The notes under the pieces: generated by a model
The model's database searches: none
The model's input: the letters and a program-made list of their open reading frames with translations, nothing else
Told to the model about the DNA's origin: nothing
Made by a program: the position numbers and the translations under genes
Shown: one piece after another, positions 16,621 through 25,164 of the stretch
Position numbering within the stretch: the first letter of the stretch is position 1
Layout of the letters: each line of letters opens with the position of its first letter
Origin: CADEDV01 sp964596345
GTDB lineage: Bacteria; Bacteroidota; Bacteroidia; Chitinophagales; Chitinophagaceae
Length of the DNA stretch: 64,000 bases
Assembly: GCA_964596345.1 (NCBI GenBank)
Contig: CAZQSZ010000003.1
Location: 596,887 to 660,886 of the forward strand
Direction of reading: 5' to 3'

Positions 16621-19560
16621 ATGAAAAACCAATTGATCCTCCTGGCATTTATTTGCCTGGGCAGCACCCTGGATGCACAGGTCTCGTTAACAGCAACTGC
16701 CGGTACCAGTACCGGAAATTACTCCACACTGAAACAAAGTTTTGATGCGATCAATGCCGGTACACACCGGGGCGACATCGTTATCAATCTTACTGCAAAC
16801 ACTACAGAAACGGTTTCAGCTGCACTGTATCAAAGCGGCTATAATAATATATCCAGCTATATATCGGTTCGGTTACAGCCTGCAACAAGCAACTTAAGTA
16901 TCAGTGGAAATTTTGAAGCTCCGCTTATTGATCTGAATGGTGCTGATAATGTAACTATTGATGGAAGGGTTGATGGCAGCGGAATTGAAAAAAATCTCAC
17001 GATCATTAATACAAGCAGTACCGATTCTGCGGGTAACTGCACAATCAGGTTCATCAATGATGCAGCAAACAACACAATAAAATATTGCAGTATCAAAGGA
17101 TCAACAACAGATGATGCAGGAGGAATTATCGCTTTTAGCACTACCAGCGGAACCACCGGCAACGATAATAACCTTATTGACAACAATGATATTACCAATG
17201 CCGCAGATGCAAACCGTCCATTGAATGCTGTTTATTCGTTCGGAACCTGGGGCAAAGCGAACAGCGGCAATATCATTTCCAATAACAATATATTTAACTA
17301 TTTCCACCGGAATTTCACTTCAAACGGCTTATACATCCGTGATTTTTCAACAGCCTGGGTCATTACCGGCAATAATTTTTATGAAACCAGCAATTTTGTT
17401 CCGCTTGAAACGGCACGCTATACCGGTATTGCCATTGATGTGGAAACCGGGGTTAATTTTACGATCAGTAATAATTTTATCGGGGGTAATAATGCTGATC
17501 ATACCGGGACACTGCGTATAAACAGCAGCGGTGCAGCGAATAGCTCCAGTGGCGGCTATGAATTTTTCCCTCCTGTTTTTGCTTTCACCGGGATCTATGT
17601 CAGCGGGATCACTGAAAGTAGCGTTCAAAATAATACGATCCGTAATATTAATTATACCGGCACCGGGAATTTTGGATTTTATGGACTGGTGATCATTACA
17701 GGTGAAGTTACCATTGGTACAGTCAGCAATAATACCATTGGTGCAGCGGATGAAACAGGTTCGATCAGTGTTATCAATACCAGTACAGAAGCACTTTTTG
17801 CCGGTATCTTTAATATGGGAGGGGCTTCTGCCAACGCTGATATCAGGAATAACCAGGTAGCCGGTATCAGCACGGATGGTGATGTGAATATTCACGGCAT
17901 TTACAATTTTATCTTTTCCGACAGTGGTGCCACCGTGATCAGTAATAACCTGGTCGGGAGCAGCATTCCCAATAGTATCGAAGCTGCCTGGTCAGCACCT
18001 GCTGCCGCTCAAAAAATGACTGGTATTTTTAGTGTATCCAATGCGGCTGCTGTTTCGATCAGTGGCAATGCGGTTATGAACCTGAAAAACAGCAGCACTA
18101 ACAGTAATATGAATGCAGAAGGATCGATCACTGGAATTGCCACATGGGACGGTGTTAATAATATAGCTGATAATACAGTCAGGGATATGACCATTGGTAA
18201 TGCCAATAGCAATGCCACGACGAATGCTTCTGTAACAGGGATCAGGCAGGTGAGTGCTTTCCCGGGGCAATCTGTTACAGGTAATAATATTTATAATCTT
18301 TCAAATACAAATTCCACATTTGAAGGCAGTGTTATCGGATTGTATTTTGAAGCCGGGCCGGGTAAGGGGAATTCAATTTCTAAAAATTTTATACAAGGCT
18401 TATCTGTTCGCCAGGAAAGTACAGCAGCCAACCTGTATGGTGTTAAACTGGCCAGAAATTCTGTCTTCTTTAATAATGTGATCAGTCTTGGGAATGCTGC
18501 TAATACAACTATTTATGGCATTTATGAAACCGGCTCCACGGTTGATACATCAGCTCTTTATTTCAATACCGTTTATATTGGCGGGTCTGTTGCATCCGGT
18601 ACTAACAGGTCGTATGCATTTTATAGTGCCACCAATAATAATACAAGGGATATCCGGAATAATATTTTCACAAATGAAAGATCAACAGCAGGCGGTTCCA
18701 ACCAGCATTACGCTGCTTATTTTAATTATGGCAGTACTGCTAAATTGACGCTGGGTTACAATGATTATTTTGTTGCAGGGCAGGGATCTGTACTGGGTAA
18801 TTATAACAATACCAATGTTACTGTATTGCCGATCATACCCGGAATGGATAATGCAAGCCAGTCTGTAAATCCTGTGTTTGCAGAACCCGGGGCCAATATT
18901 GCCACTTCGTATGCTGTTGGCATTCCGCTGGATGGTATTGCCGGTACCGGTGTCAATACCGATTATGCCGGCATTTTCAGAAGCGCTTCGCCGCAATTGG
19001 GAGCTTTTGAGCAAAATATTACTTTACCTATCACTTTACAATCTTTCTCGGGCCAGGCAATAAAGGAAATGAACCAGTTAAAATGGGTGACCAGCGCTGA
19101 AATGAACAGCAGCCATTTTGAATTGCAACGAAGTGAAAATGGAATGCAGTTCACCAAAATTGCCATTATTAATGCAGCGGGTAACAGCAGTATCCCACAG
19201 TACTATGAATATGCAGACAGGGGCCAGTTGCCAGCCAACAGCTATTATCGTTTAAAGCAGGTTGACCTCGATGGCAAAACCTGGTATTCCAGGATTATCC
19301 TGATCAGCAGGGGAGAGGCGGGTTATACGATTGCGGTATATCCAAATCCAACATCTGGTAAACTGAATCTTATCTCCGGAAAAGAAATGAAAAATGCCCG
19401 GATCAGGATCGTGAATACAGGAGGACAGTTAGTTGCCGAAAAAACAAGTATATCAGGAACTTCCTATAGTCTCGATATTTCTTACCTTGTGAATGGTGTT
19501 TACTTTATGGATGTGTATGAAAATAATAAGGTAACAAGAACGAGAATTGTGAAACTGTAA
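16621..19560 (+). CDS. Large secreted parallel beta-helix protein with T9SS C-terminal sorting domain
   Basis: 979 residues with a signal peptide (MKNQLILLAFICLGSTLDAQ). Residues about 60-740 are rich in Asn, Thr, Ser and Gly with recurring IxNNxI-type strands (for example NNLIDNNDI, ISNNNIF), the pattern of right-handed beta-helix proteins. Residues about 800-880 form a beta-sandwich seen before sorting domains (LQSFSGQAIKEMNQLKW). The last 75 residues, starting at VYPNPTSGKLNL and ending in TRIVKL, are a type A type IX secretion signal. It is therefore exported across the outer membrane and anchored or released. The helix may be adhesive or bind polysaccharide; no lyase residues are evident. 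A palindromic terminator follows. Confidence 0.9.
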   Translation: MKNQLILLAFICLGSTLDAQVSLTATAGTSTGNYSTLKQSFDAINAGTHRGDIVINLTANTTETVSAALYQSGYNNISSYISVRLQPATSNLSISGNFEAPLIDLNGADNVTIDGRVDGSGIEKNLTIINTSSTDSAGNCTIRFINDAANNTIKYCSIKGSTTDDAGGIIAFSTTSGTTGNDNNLIDNNDITNAADANRPLNAVYSFGTWGKANSGNIISNNNIFNYFHRNFTSNGLYIRDFSTAWVITGNNFYETSNFVPLETARYTGIAIDVETGVNFTISNNFIGGNNADHTGTLRINSSGAANSSSGGYEFFPPVFAFTGIYVSGITESSVQNNTIRNINYTGTGNFGFYGLVIITGEVTIGTVSNNTIGAADETGSISVINTSTEALFAGIFNMGGASANADIRNNQVAGISTDGDVNIHGIYNFIFSDSGATVISNNLVGSSIPNSIEAAWSAPAAAQKMTGIFSVSNAAAVSISGNAVMNLKNSSTNSNMNAEGSITGIATWDGVNNIADNTVRDMTIGNANSNATTNASVTGIRQVSAFPGQSVTGNNIYNLSNTNSTFEGSVIGLYFEAGPGKGNSISKNFIQGLSVRQESTAANLYGVKLARNSVFFNNVISLGNAANTTIYGIYETGSTVDTSALYFNTVYIGGSVASGTNRSYAFYSATNNNTRDIRNNIFTNERSTAGGSNQHYAAYFNYGSTAKLTLGYNDYFVAGQGSVLGNYNNTNVTVLPIIPGMDNASQSVNPVFAEPGANIATSYAVGIPLDGIAGTGVNTDYAGIFRSASPQLGAFEQNITLPITLQSFSGQAIKEMNQLKWVTSAEMNSSHFELQRSENGMQFTKIAIINAAGNSSIPQYYEYADRGQLPANSYYRLKQVDLDGKTWYSRIILISRGEAGYTIAVYPNPTSGKLNLISGKEMKNARIRIVNTGGQLVAEKTSISGTSYSLDISYLVNGVYFMDVYENNKVTRTRIVKL

Positions 19561-19582
19561 GTAGTAATGTAATAAACCTGTT

Positions 19583-19618
19583 AAAGAAAATGGAGACCAG
19601 CTGGTCTCCATTTTCTTT
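19583..19618. terminator. Bidirectional terminator, perfect 36-bp palindrome
   Basis: Bases 19583-19600 are the exact reverse complement of 19601-19618 (centre GACCAG/CTGGTC). A-rich and T-rich flanks give a terminator on either strand. It lies between the converging beta-helix and OmpA-family genes. Confidence 0.88.
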
Positions 19619-19647
19619 TATGTGTTATCATCTTTTTATTACTTGCA

Positions 19648-21255
19648 TTAGTTCTTCATGATCTTGAACTCAACCCGTCGGTTCAGCTGACGGCCTTCAT
19701 CGGTATCATTTGTTGCTACCGGGCTCTTTTCCCCGTATCCTTGTGAGGTAAGCCTGCTGGCTTCAATCCCTTTGGAAAGAATATATTCCATCACCGACCT
19801 TGCCCGGTTATCGCTCAGTTTGAAATTATAATCATCCGATCCGCGGCTGTCCGTGTGAGCACTCAGTTCAATTTCGATGGCGGGATTTTCAGCTAATAAT
19901 TTTACCACCCTGTCCAGTTCCACAAATGATTCCGGACGTAAACTCCACTTATCAAAATCAAAAAAGACATTATTCAGCCGCACTACCTGTCCCACTTCGA
20001 TTGGTACAAGGTACAGGTCTTTGTGAATTTCTTTGTAACCGGCTTTGATCAGCGAATCAAGACTAAGATTTTCTGATTGGGCAAAAAAATGATCAGCTGT
20101 TGCCCGTATCAGATAATTCTTGTCGTAAGGCAAAACGATCTTAAAGGCACCATCCTCGGGGTTGGATATTGCATTCCCGGCGGTTGAACCATCCGGTAAT
20201 GTTTCGTACACCAGGGAAGCACTCAGCGGTTTACCGGTTTTTTTATTGTAGACATTGCCGCTAACCAATACAACAGGATCGGGACGTTCAATTTCCAACA
20301 ATTTCACCCGGACAATATCACTCTCACCATAGCTTTCAAAACTACTGGTGAGGTAAGCATATTCACCCCCGGCATCTAAGGTGAAGAACGCATCCCAATC
20401 GGATGTGTTGATCGGGCTGCCCAGGTTTGTGGGATCGCTCCATTTTTGCCAGGTACTGTCCAGTCGTTTGGTCATCCAGATATCATTATCTCCTAATCCG
20501 CCGGGGCGGTTACTGCTGAAGTATAAGGTAACTCCATCCGAAGCAAGGTAAGGTGTCATCTCATCGTAATTGGGCAGATTGATTTTCTTCCCTAAACTTT
20601 TGGGTTCAGACCAGGTACCATCTTTTTGCAGGAAGCAAACATAGATATCATTATTCACGCCGGCTTTCTCTTCGGTCATGTACAGCAATAAGGTTTGCCC
20701 GTCATGTGCCATGGTGGCACCATTTTGCCGGCCCCTGTCATACTTGCCATAGTTTTTTATTTTCAGCATTTCCGGTTTGCTCCAGTATCCTCTATCATCC
20801 AGCGAACTCATGCTGACGCCATTGCCTACGTAGTCACCATTGATGTAGGCATTCCTGATCAGTATCCTGTTATTGTCAGGCGATATCCAGAAAACAGCAT
20901 TGTAGTGATAGGTATTCAGGGGATAATCCATATGATAGGCTTCACTCCATTTGCCGGACTCATCCCGGATAGCATACCAGATATCCTGTGAGTTTCTTAC
21001 CGAGTAATATTTTGTATTCTTTGGATCGTTCTCCCGGATAAAAAAAAGAATGTTACCATCCGCTGAAATAGTAGGCCTTAATTCTGATAGTCTTGTGTTG
21101 ATCAGGTCACCAAGATTCTCGATCTTAACAATCGTACTTTCCTTAATAATATTTTCTTTCTGGGCCTTTAGGGTTCCCAGCGTATCGTTCAGCGGCTGAG
21201 CGATTGCTGTTTGGATACAAACAGCCCCGGTGAAAAAGAGGATGGCTTTTTTCAA
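19648..21255 (-). CDS. OmpA family protein with PD40 beta-propeller-like repeats
   Basis: 535 residues with a signal peptide (MKKAILFFTGAVCIQTAIAQ). Residues about 50-320 contain WD40-like PD40 repeats (for example LRPTISADGNILFF and MTPYLASDGVTLYFSSNRPGG). A carboxypeptidase-regulatory-like beta-sandwich follows (VSGNVYNKKTGKPL). The C-terminal 110 residues form an OmpA peptidoglycan-binding domain with HTDSRGSDDYN and LSDNRARSV, including the diaminopimelate-binding Asp and Arg. It is expected in the periplasm or outer membrane, bound to the cell wall. Relatives sit next to gliding/T9SS PorE-like proteins, but this one stands alone. Confidence 0.9.
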   Translation of the reverse strand: MKKAILFFTGAVCIQTAIAQPLNDTLGTLKAQKENIIKESTIVKIENLGDLINTRLSELRPTISADGNILFFIRENDPKNTKYYSVRNSQDIWYAIRDESGKWSEAYHMDYPLNTYHYNAVFWISPDNNRILIRNAYINGDYVGNGVSMSSLDDRGYWSKPEMLKIKNYGKYDRGRQNGATMAHDGQTLLLYMTEEKAGVNNDIYVCFLQKDGTWSEPKSLGKKINLPNYDEMTPYLASDGVTLYFSSNRPGGLGDNDIWMTKRLDSTWQKWSDPTNLGSPINTSDWDAFFTLDAGGEYAYLTSSFESYGESDIVRVKLLEIERPDPVVLVSGNVYNKKTGKPLSASLVYETLPDGSTAGNAISNPEDGAFKIVLPYDKNYLIRATADHFFAQSENLSLDSLIKAGYKEIHKDLYLVPIEVGQVVRLNNVFFDFDKWSLRPESFVELDRVVKLLAENPAIEIELSAHTDSRGSDDYNFKLSDNRARSVMEYILSKGIEASRLTSQGYGEKSPVATNDTDEGRQLNRRVEFKIMKN

Positions 21256-21413
21256 GATATTGAATTTGTAATAAGAACGAAAAATACCAAGAACCAGTTA
21301 TACCTGCTACAGGAAAAATACGGCGTATTTTACCTAAGTACCTATTTGCTGCAATTCAGTATAGAAAAAGAACAGTTCATAAGTATCGTGACCCCGGGCT
21401 GTTTACCGCGGGG

Positions 21414-21421
21414 TAATTTTG
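21414..21421 (+). promoter_or_regulatory. Promoter -7 box TAATTTTG
   Basis: An exact TAnnTTTG match 30 nt before the ATG at 21452 of the SGNH hydrolase gene. Confidence 0.45.
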
Positions 21422-21451
21422 TGAAGTAATACCTTCATTTAAAGTAAGGGC

Positions 21452-22210
21452 ATGAGAATATTATTTGCAGGTGATAGCATTATAAAGGGTGCATTGGGTG
21501 TGAACTGGGTGAAACAACTGGCAGAAGACCATCCCGAATGGACAATTACCAATGCGGGAAAAAATGGGGATACCCTGGTTAAAATAACCGAACGGCTCGA
21601 ACAGGTACTTATTGAAGATGCTGACTACGATGTGATCGTATTGCTGGCGGGCTATAATGATATCCTTATTCCTTCACTGCATAAAAGAGGATTTTTCTTT
21701 CGTTTAGCCGGGGAGCATTTGGTTAAAAAGGGCTATGCACCGTTGCCTGATCCTGGTTCATTTGAAAAAAAATTACTGGAAACGATAGATATGATCAGGG
21801 CCAGAAGCAAAGCAACTATTATACTAATGACATTGGGTTGTATGAATGAGGTAACGATTTTTTCATCGAATACGGCCCGAAAAGAATTCAATGCGGTGAC
21901 AAGGGATATTGCCAGTCGTAAGAACTGTTTGCTGGCTGATACCGGTGCCCTTGTGGATGGTTACTTACAGCAATTCAGTACCACCGATTATTTCCTGGAA
22001 GGATTCTTCAGGGTGAACTTATTTGACAAAATTCAGGGCATGCTTGGAAATCCTGATCACTTAAGTGAGCAACGAAAACTGCATCTTACTATTGACGGTC
22101 TTCATCTTAACCACCGCGGGGCAAGTATATTCAGGAAAGAAGTAGAATCCGTATTACTCAATTATACAAACAAAACTACCGGCCATTTTCTATCCAAAAA
22201 CAGCCGGTAA
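21452..22210 (+). CDS. SGNH/GDSL-type hydrolase
   Basis: 252 residues. The four SGNH blocks are present: Ser9 in GDSI, the Gly of NAGKNGD (about residues 34-40), Asn69 in AGYND and the Asp215-x-x-His218 pair in DGLHLN. The family hydrolyses esters, often lipids or acetylated sugars. There is no signal peptide, so it appears cytoplasmic. A middle insertion of about 40 residues (80-120) may shape the substrate pocket. Its neighbours give no clue to the substrate. It converges with the CBM48 gene 23 nt downstream. Confidence 0.87.
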   Translation: MRILFAGDSIIKGALGVNWVKQLAEDHPEWTITNAGKNGDTLVKITERLEQVLIEDADYDVIVLLAGYNDILIPSLHKRGFFFRLAGEHLVKKGYAPLPDPGSFEKKLLETIDMIRARSKATIILMTLGCMNEVTIFSSNTARKEFNAVTRDIASRKNCLLADTGALVDGYLQQFSTTDYFLEGFFRVNLFDKIQGMLGNPDHLSEQRKLHLTIDGLHLNHRGASIFRKEVESVLLNYTNKTTGHFLSKNSR

Positions 22211-22233
22211 ATATATCTTGAAGGACAGGTGAA

Positions 22234-22524
22234 TTAGAGGGTGATTACACTGTTGGTACCACCAAATGCATTTGGCGCTGTTTCGTCAGCTTCTGGTTCA
22301 TTCAGCCATTCGGTTTCATTCACCAGGTATTTGAACTCATGTTTAGAGTCTTTCGGCAGGTTAACGTCAGCACTGAAGCTGCCATCTTTCTTTTTGCTCA
22401 TGATCACTGAATTTTCCCAATCGCTGTTGAGTCCAAGAATTTCGATCGTCTCGGCATTTTCAACTGTAAAAGAGAATTTTACTTTACAGTAATCCTTTGT
22501 TTTGTAGTAGGTCTTTTGTACCAT
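22234..22524 (-). CDS. Single-domain CBM48 (isoamylase early-set) glycogen-binding protein
   Basis: 96 residues made of a single CBM48/AMPK-beta-like domain: KVKFSFTVENAETIEILGLNSDWEN, then KDGSFSADVNLPKDSKHEFKYLVN and a Trp in ETEWLNEPEAD. Aromatic residues at the usual sugar-contact positions are retained in part. There is no catalytic domain and no signal peptide, so it is probably a cytoplasmic glycogen- or maltodextrin-binding protein. Short CBM48-only proteins are common in Bacteroidota and their role is not established. Related domains occur in the four-copy protein at 27848-29332. Confidence 0.87.
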   Translation of the reverse strand: MVQKTYYKTKDYCKVKFSFTVENAETIEILGLNSDWENSVIMSKKKDGSFSADVNLPKDSKHEFKYLVNETEWLNEPEADETAPNAFGGTNSVITL

Positions 22525-22701
22525 TTGGTGCTTTTTAAAGTATTGATTTTCAAAATTCTGTTATCAAATGGCCAAGCAAATCAGTATAGGCATTGCCTTT
22601 TACTGCCCTTAATACCGTGTTTGGGCAAAAGTAACCTTCCCGGCCCTTCCTTTTAAATGATAGTTATCAAGAGAATGTTGATAAAAAATGACCTGTATAA
22701 C

Positions 22702-22729
22702 AAAAGAGAGGGTAAGCACCCTCTCTTTT
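22702..22729 (-). terminator. Intrinsic terminator of the membrane protein gene
   Basis: AAAAGAGAGGGT (22702-22713) and ACCCTCTCTTTT (22718-22729) form a perfect 12-bp stem with a 4-nt loop, starting 7 nt past the stop codon of the minus-strand gene at 22736-23311. Confidence 0.82.
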
Positions 22730-22735
22730 AATTGG

Positions 22736-23311
22736 TTAATCATCATCGTCTTTATTCTTTTTATCCTTTTTTTCCAGTTGTCTGAGGCTGTCTTTGCTCA
22801 TTTTTTCTGCCTCATTCATTACGCCTTTTGTTCCCTCTCCCTCATTTTCTTCTTTTCCTTCGTTCGCTGTTGCTCCATTTTGAATTTCACTATGCCTGAT
22901 CAGTCCGCCGAGATGAGCAGTTTGTGCCATTGTTACAAAGGAACCCAGGGAGAGAAATACCAGGCCGCTAAATAATATCCGGATCATGGATGTCTTATTT
23001 CGTATCAAAAGACCAATTAAGGCCAGCCCGCCCATGATATTGATGATGATCAGTGATATCTTAGCCATCTCTTCATGTTCTTCGATGGCGTTTTCATTTA
23101 CGCCGGGTAAATGCTCCACCAGTTCTTCTGTGCCTTCGCCGGTCAGGAATACGGGTATTGTAAATACCGCTGCCGCAATAAGAAAGTATAAAGAAAGGTT
23201 CCTGAAAGATTCATTTTTTTTGATCATTCCGAGCAAAAGGATACCACCGCCAATAAGCGAAAGAAAGAGTGGCGCATGGTTCAATGCCAGGTGAATTTGT
23301 GCTGCATTCAT
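22736..23311 (-). CDS. Four-helix membrane protein with acidic/lysine-rich tail
   Basis: 191 residues. Four hydrophobic segments are visible at about 13-30, 40-57, 84-102 and 108-126. The N-terminus MNAAQIHLALNHAPLF carries two conserved-looking His, as in DUF2231-type proteins. The C-terminal 50 residues are charged, low-complexity and coiled-coil-like, ending in KKDKKNKDDDD. I do not recognise a precise family. In other Bacteroidota similar proteins accompany metal-efflux genes, and the next gene upstream may share that context, but this is only an inference. Confidence 0.75.
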   Translation of the reverse strand: MNAAQIHLALNHAPLFLSLIGGGILLLGMIKKNESFRNLSLYFLIAAAVFTIPVFLTGEGTEELVEHLPGVNENAIEEHEEMAKISLIIINIMGGLALIGLLIRNKTSMIRILFSGLVFLSLGSFVTMAQTAHLGGLIRHSEIQNGATANEGKEENEGEGTKGVMNEAEKMSKDSLRQLEKKDKKNKDDDD

Positions 23312-23340
23312 GAGTATATATTTAAAATGTAAAAATGATT

Positions 23341-23367
23341 TTCCAGCAGTTAGTCTAACTGCTGGAA
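23341..23367 (-). terminator. Hairpin terminator after the 125-residue lipoprotein gene
   Basis: TTCCAGCAGTTAG (23341-23353) is the reverse complement of CTAACTGCTGGAA (23355-23367). It lies 21 nt beyond the minus-strand stop at 23389 and is followed by a T-rich stretch on that strand. Confidence 0.75.
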
Positions 23368-23388
23368 TTGTTGTAACCAGTAAAAAAC

Positions 23389-23766
23389 TCAGGAATAGCG
23401 GGGTGGGTGAAAGATCGAAAAACTTCTTTTGCAGGTATTCCCTTCCGGGTGCAATACTTCAATAGTTATTGGCTGGTAAACAACCGGGTCCCCGCTTATA
23501 TCTTTTTCAAAAGCAAGAGGTATATCTGTATGTTGAATATTACCCGGGTACTTAAAAGGTAACTGGTTATCTTCATTATCATCGTTATCTTCCGGGTGCT
23601 GGCCGGTATAATGAAGCTTCAGAAAACCGGAAAAAGTGATTAAAGGATCTTCTGCCCGGTGATCCCTGAAGTGCTCGAATAAAAGAGGTATCCTGAACAA
23701 CTGGTGCAGTTCAGATGTACAATTCAGGAACAAAACGGATGATATGATCAATAAATACCGACGCAT
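23389..23766 (-). CDS. Putative small lipoprotein of unknown function
   Basis: 125 residues from the ATG at 23766; an upstream ATG at 23781 is possible but would push the signal peptide inward. MRRYLLIISSVLFLNC is a lipoprotein signal with Cys16. The mature part has HFRDHRAEDPLITFSGFLKLHYTGQHPEDNDDNED, a His- and Asp-rich stretch that could bind metal, followed by beta-type sequence. I have seen similar proteins in Chitinophagaceae without assigned function. It is co-directional with the membrane protein gene at 22736-23311, but a hairpin separates them. Confidence 0.72.
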   Translation of the reverse strand: MRRYLLIISSVLFLNCTSELHQLFRIPLLFEHFRDHRAEDPLITFSGFLKLHYTGQHPEDNDDNEDNQLPFKYPGNIQHTDIPLAFEKDISGDPVVYQPITIEVLHPEGNTCKRSFSIFHPPRYS

Positions 23767-23881
23767 ACAGAACGGGGACAATGTAAAATAATTTTGGAAA
23801 ATAAGATATGATATACCTTTTTTACCTGTTAAGAATTACTTATTTACTCCATTTTGGTAAAGAATAAGATATTTGTAAGCC

Positions 23882-24277
23882 ATGAAACAGCAGATAGCAC
23901 ATATTGCACTGGTGGTGGCTGAATATGATGAAGCGATTCGTTTCTACACGGAAAAGCTGGGCTTCCGGCTGGAAGAAGATACCTGGCTCAGTGATACAAA
24001 ACGCTGGGTTATTGTATCGCCCCCGGGTTCAGCTGGCTGCCAGTTACTATTAGCAAAGGCAGCTACCGAAGAACAGCAAAGCAGGGTAGGTAACCAAACC
24101 GGCGGCCGGGTGTTTTTATTTTTACATACGGATGATTTTTGGCGGGATTATACGGCGATGCTGGAAAAAGGAATTTCATTTGTACGGGAACCGGTTACTG
24201 AAGCCTATGGAACTGTCGCTGTTTTTGCTGATCTGTATGGTAACCTGTGGGATCTCATCCAACCTTCAAATAAATAG
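23882..24277 (+). CDS. VOC family protein (glyoxalase/bleomycin resistance fold)
   Basis: 131 residues with the two beta-alpha-beta-beta-beta modules of the vicinal-oxygen-chelate superfamily. His7 in QIAHIALVV and the late Glu/Asp in LYGNLWDLIQP fit the metal-ligand positions; FYTEKLGFRLEED is the typical first module. Members are glyoxalases, dioxygenases or drug-binding proteins; the exact reaction is not predictable. It starts a run of three small genes (23882-25084) spaced by 3 and 6 nt, probably an operon with the DUF1801 and acetyltransferase genes. Confidence 0.88.
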   Translation: MKQQIAHIALVVAEYDEAIRFYTEKLGFRLEEDTWLSDTKRWVIVSPPGSAGCQLLLAKAATEEQQSRVGNQTGGRVFLFLHTDDFWRDYTAMLEKGISFVREPVTEAYGTVAVFADLYGNLWDLIQPSNK

Positions 24278-24280
24278 CAA

Positions 24281-24628
24281 ATGCTGAAGCCTGCTGATGA
24301 CTGGTTTTTAAAACAGGAGGACCCGGCAAGAGCCTGCCTCCAATACTTAAGATCCTGTATTTTACAACAGGATGAACATATCACCGAAGCCTGGAAATAT
24401 GGAATGCCTTTCTTCTGTTACAAGGGAAAAATGTTTTGTTATCTCTGGGTACACAAGAAATACAAACAACCCTATCTTGGTATTGTGGAAGGGAGTCAGA
24501 TCAGCCATCCCGACCTGCTCATTGAAAAAAGAGCCCGGATGAAGATACTGTTACTGGACCCTGCTAAGGATCTGCCGGTAAAGAAAATTAACTCCCTTCT
24601 CAGGCAAGTACTGAAATTATATAAGTAA
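24281..24628 (+). CDS. DUF1801 domain-containing protein
   Basis: 115 residues. ITEAWKYGMPFFCYKGKMFCYLWVHKKYKQPYLGIVEG is characteristic of the DUF1801/YdhG-like family, small cytoplasmic proteins with a conserved Trp-x-Tyr-x-Met-Pro segment. The fold resembles frataxin-like or SufBD-accessory proteins in annotation databases, but the function is unknown. It lies 3 nt after the VOC gene and 6 nt before the acetyltransferase gene, so the three are likely cotranscribed. Confidence 0.82.
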   Translation: MLKPADDWFLKQEDPARACLQYLRSCILQQDEHITEAWKYGMPFFCYKGKMFCYLWVHKKYKQPYLGIVEGSQISHPDLLIEKRARMKILLLDPAKDLPVKKINSLLRQVLKLYK

Positions 24629-24634
24629 AAAGAA

Positions 24635-25084
24635 ATGATTTTCAGAGAAGCAACAATAAATGATATACCTCAAATACAGGTGGTGCGAAATGCAGTGACG
24701 GAAAATACACTCTCCAATCCTGCACTGGTTACCGATAGGGATTGCGAAGAATATATTATGAAACGGGGCAAAGGCTGGGTTTGTGAAATAGATAACAACA
24801 TCATTGGCTTTGCGATAGCAGACCTGCAGGATCATAATATATGGGCCTTGTTCGTACAACCGGGATTTGATAAGAGAGGAGTAGGCCGGCGCCTGCATGA
24901 TGATATGCTCAACTGGTATTTCCGGCGAACCAATCACCTGGTCTGGCTCAGCACCAGCCCCGGTACCCGGGCAGAAACTTTCTACCGCAAGGCAGGCTGG
25001 AGAGAAAAAGGCCTGTATGGTAAAGGAGAAATAAAATTTGAAATGACTGCAACCGAATGGAACAGAAGGATTGTCTCCATGTAG
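24635..25084 (+). CDS. GNAT family N-acetyltransferase
   Basis: 149 residues, one GNAT domain. The acetyl-CoA binding motif is VQPGFDKRGVGRRLHDDML, and WLSTSPGTRAETFYRKAGWREKG gives the motif B region with the conserved Tyr before KAGW. MIFREATINDIPQIQ is a typical GNAT N-terminus. It is the last gene of the VOC-DUF1801-GNAT run. Substrate unknown. Confidence 0.88.
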   Translation: MIFREATINDIPQIQVVRNAVTENTLSNPALVTDRDCEEYIMKRGKGWVCEIDNNIIGFAIADLQDHNIWALFVQPGFDKRGVGRRLHDDMLNWYFRRTNHLVWLSTSPGTRAETFYRKAGWREKGLYGKGEIKFEMTATEWNRRIVSM

Positions 25085-25164
25085 CAAAATAATTTTACAT
25101 TTAATTGTGATACAAAACAGTTTTTAGATTGTTAGTAATAAAACAAGGCTCTAATACCAGCACC

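Noticed and set aside
17100..18700. Repetitive Asn/Thr/Gly codons that look like tandem DNA repeats
   Set aside because: They are degenerate at the DNA level and explained by beta-helix protein repeats; there are no CRISPR-like direct repeats with unique spacers.
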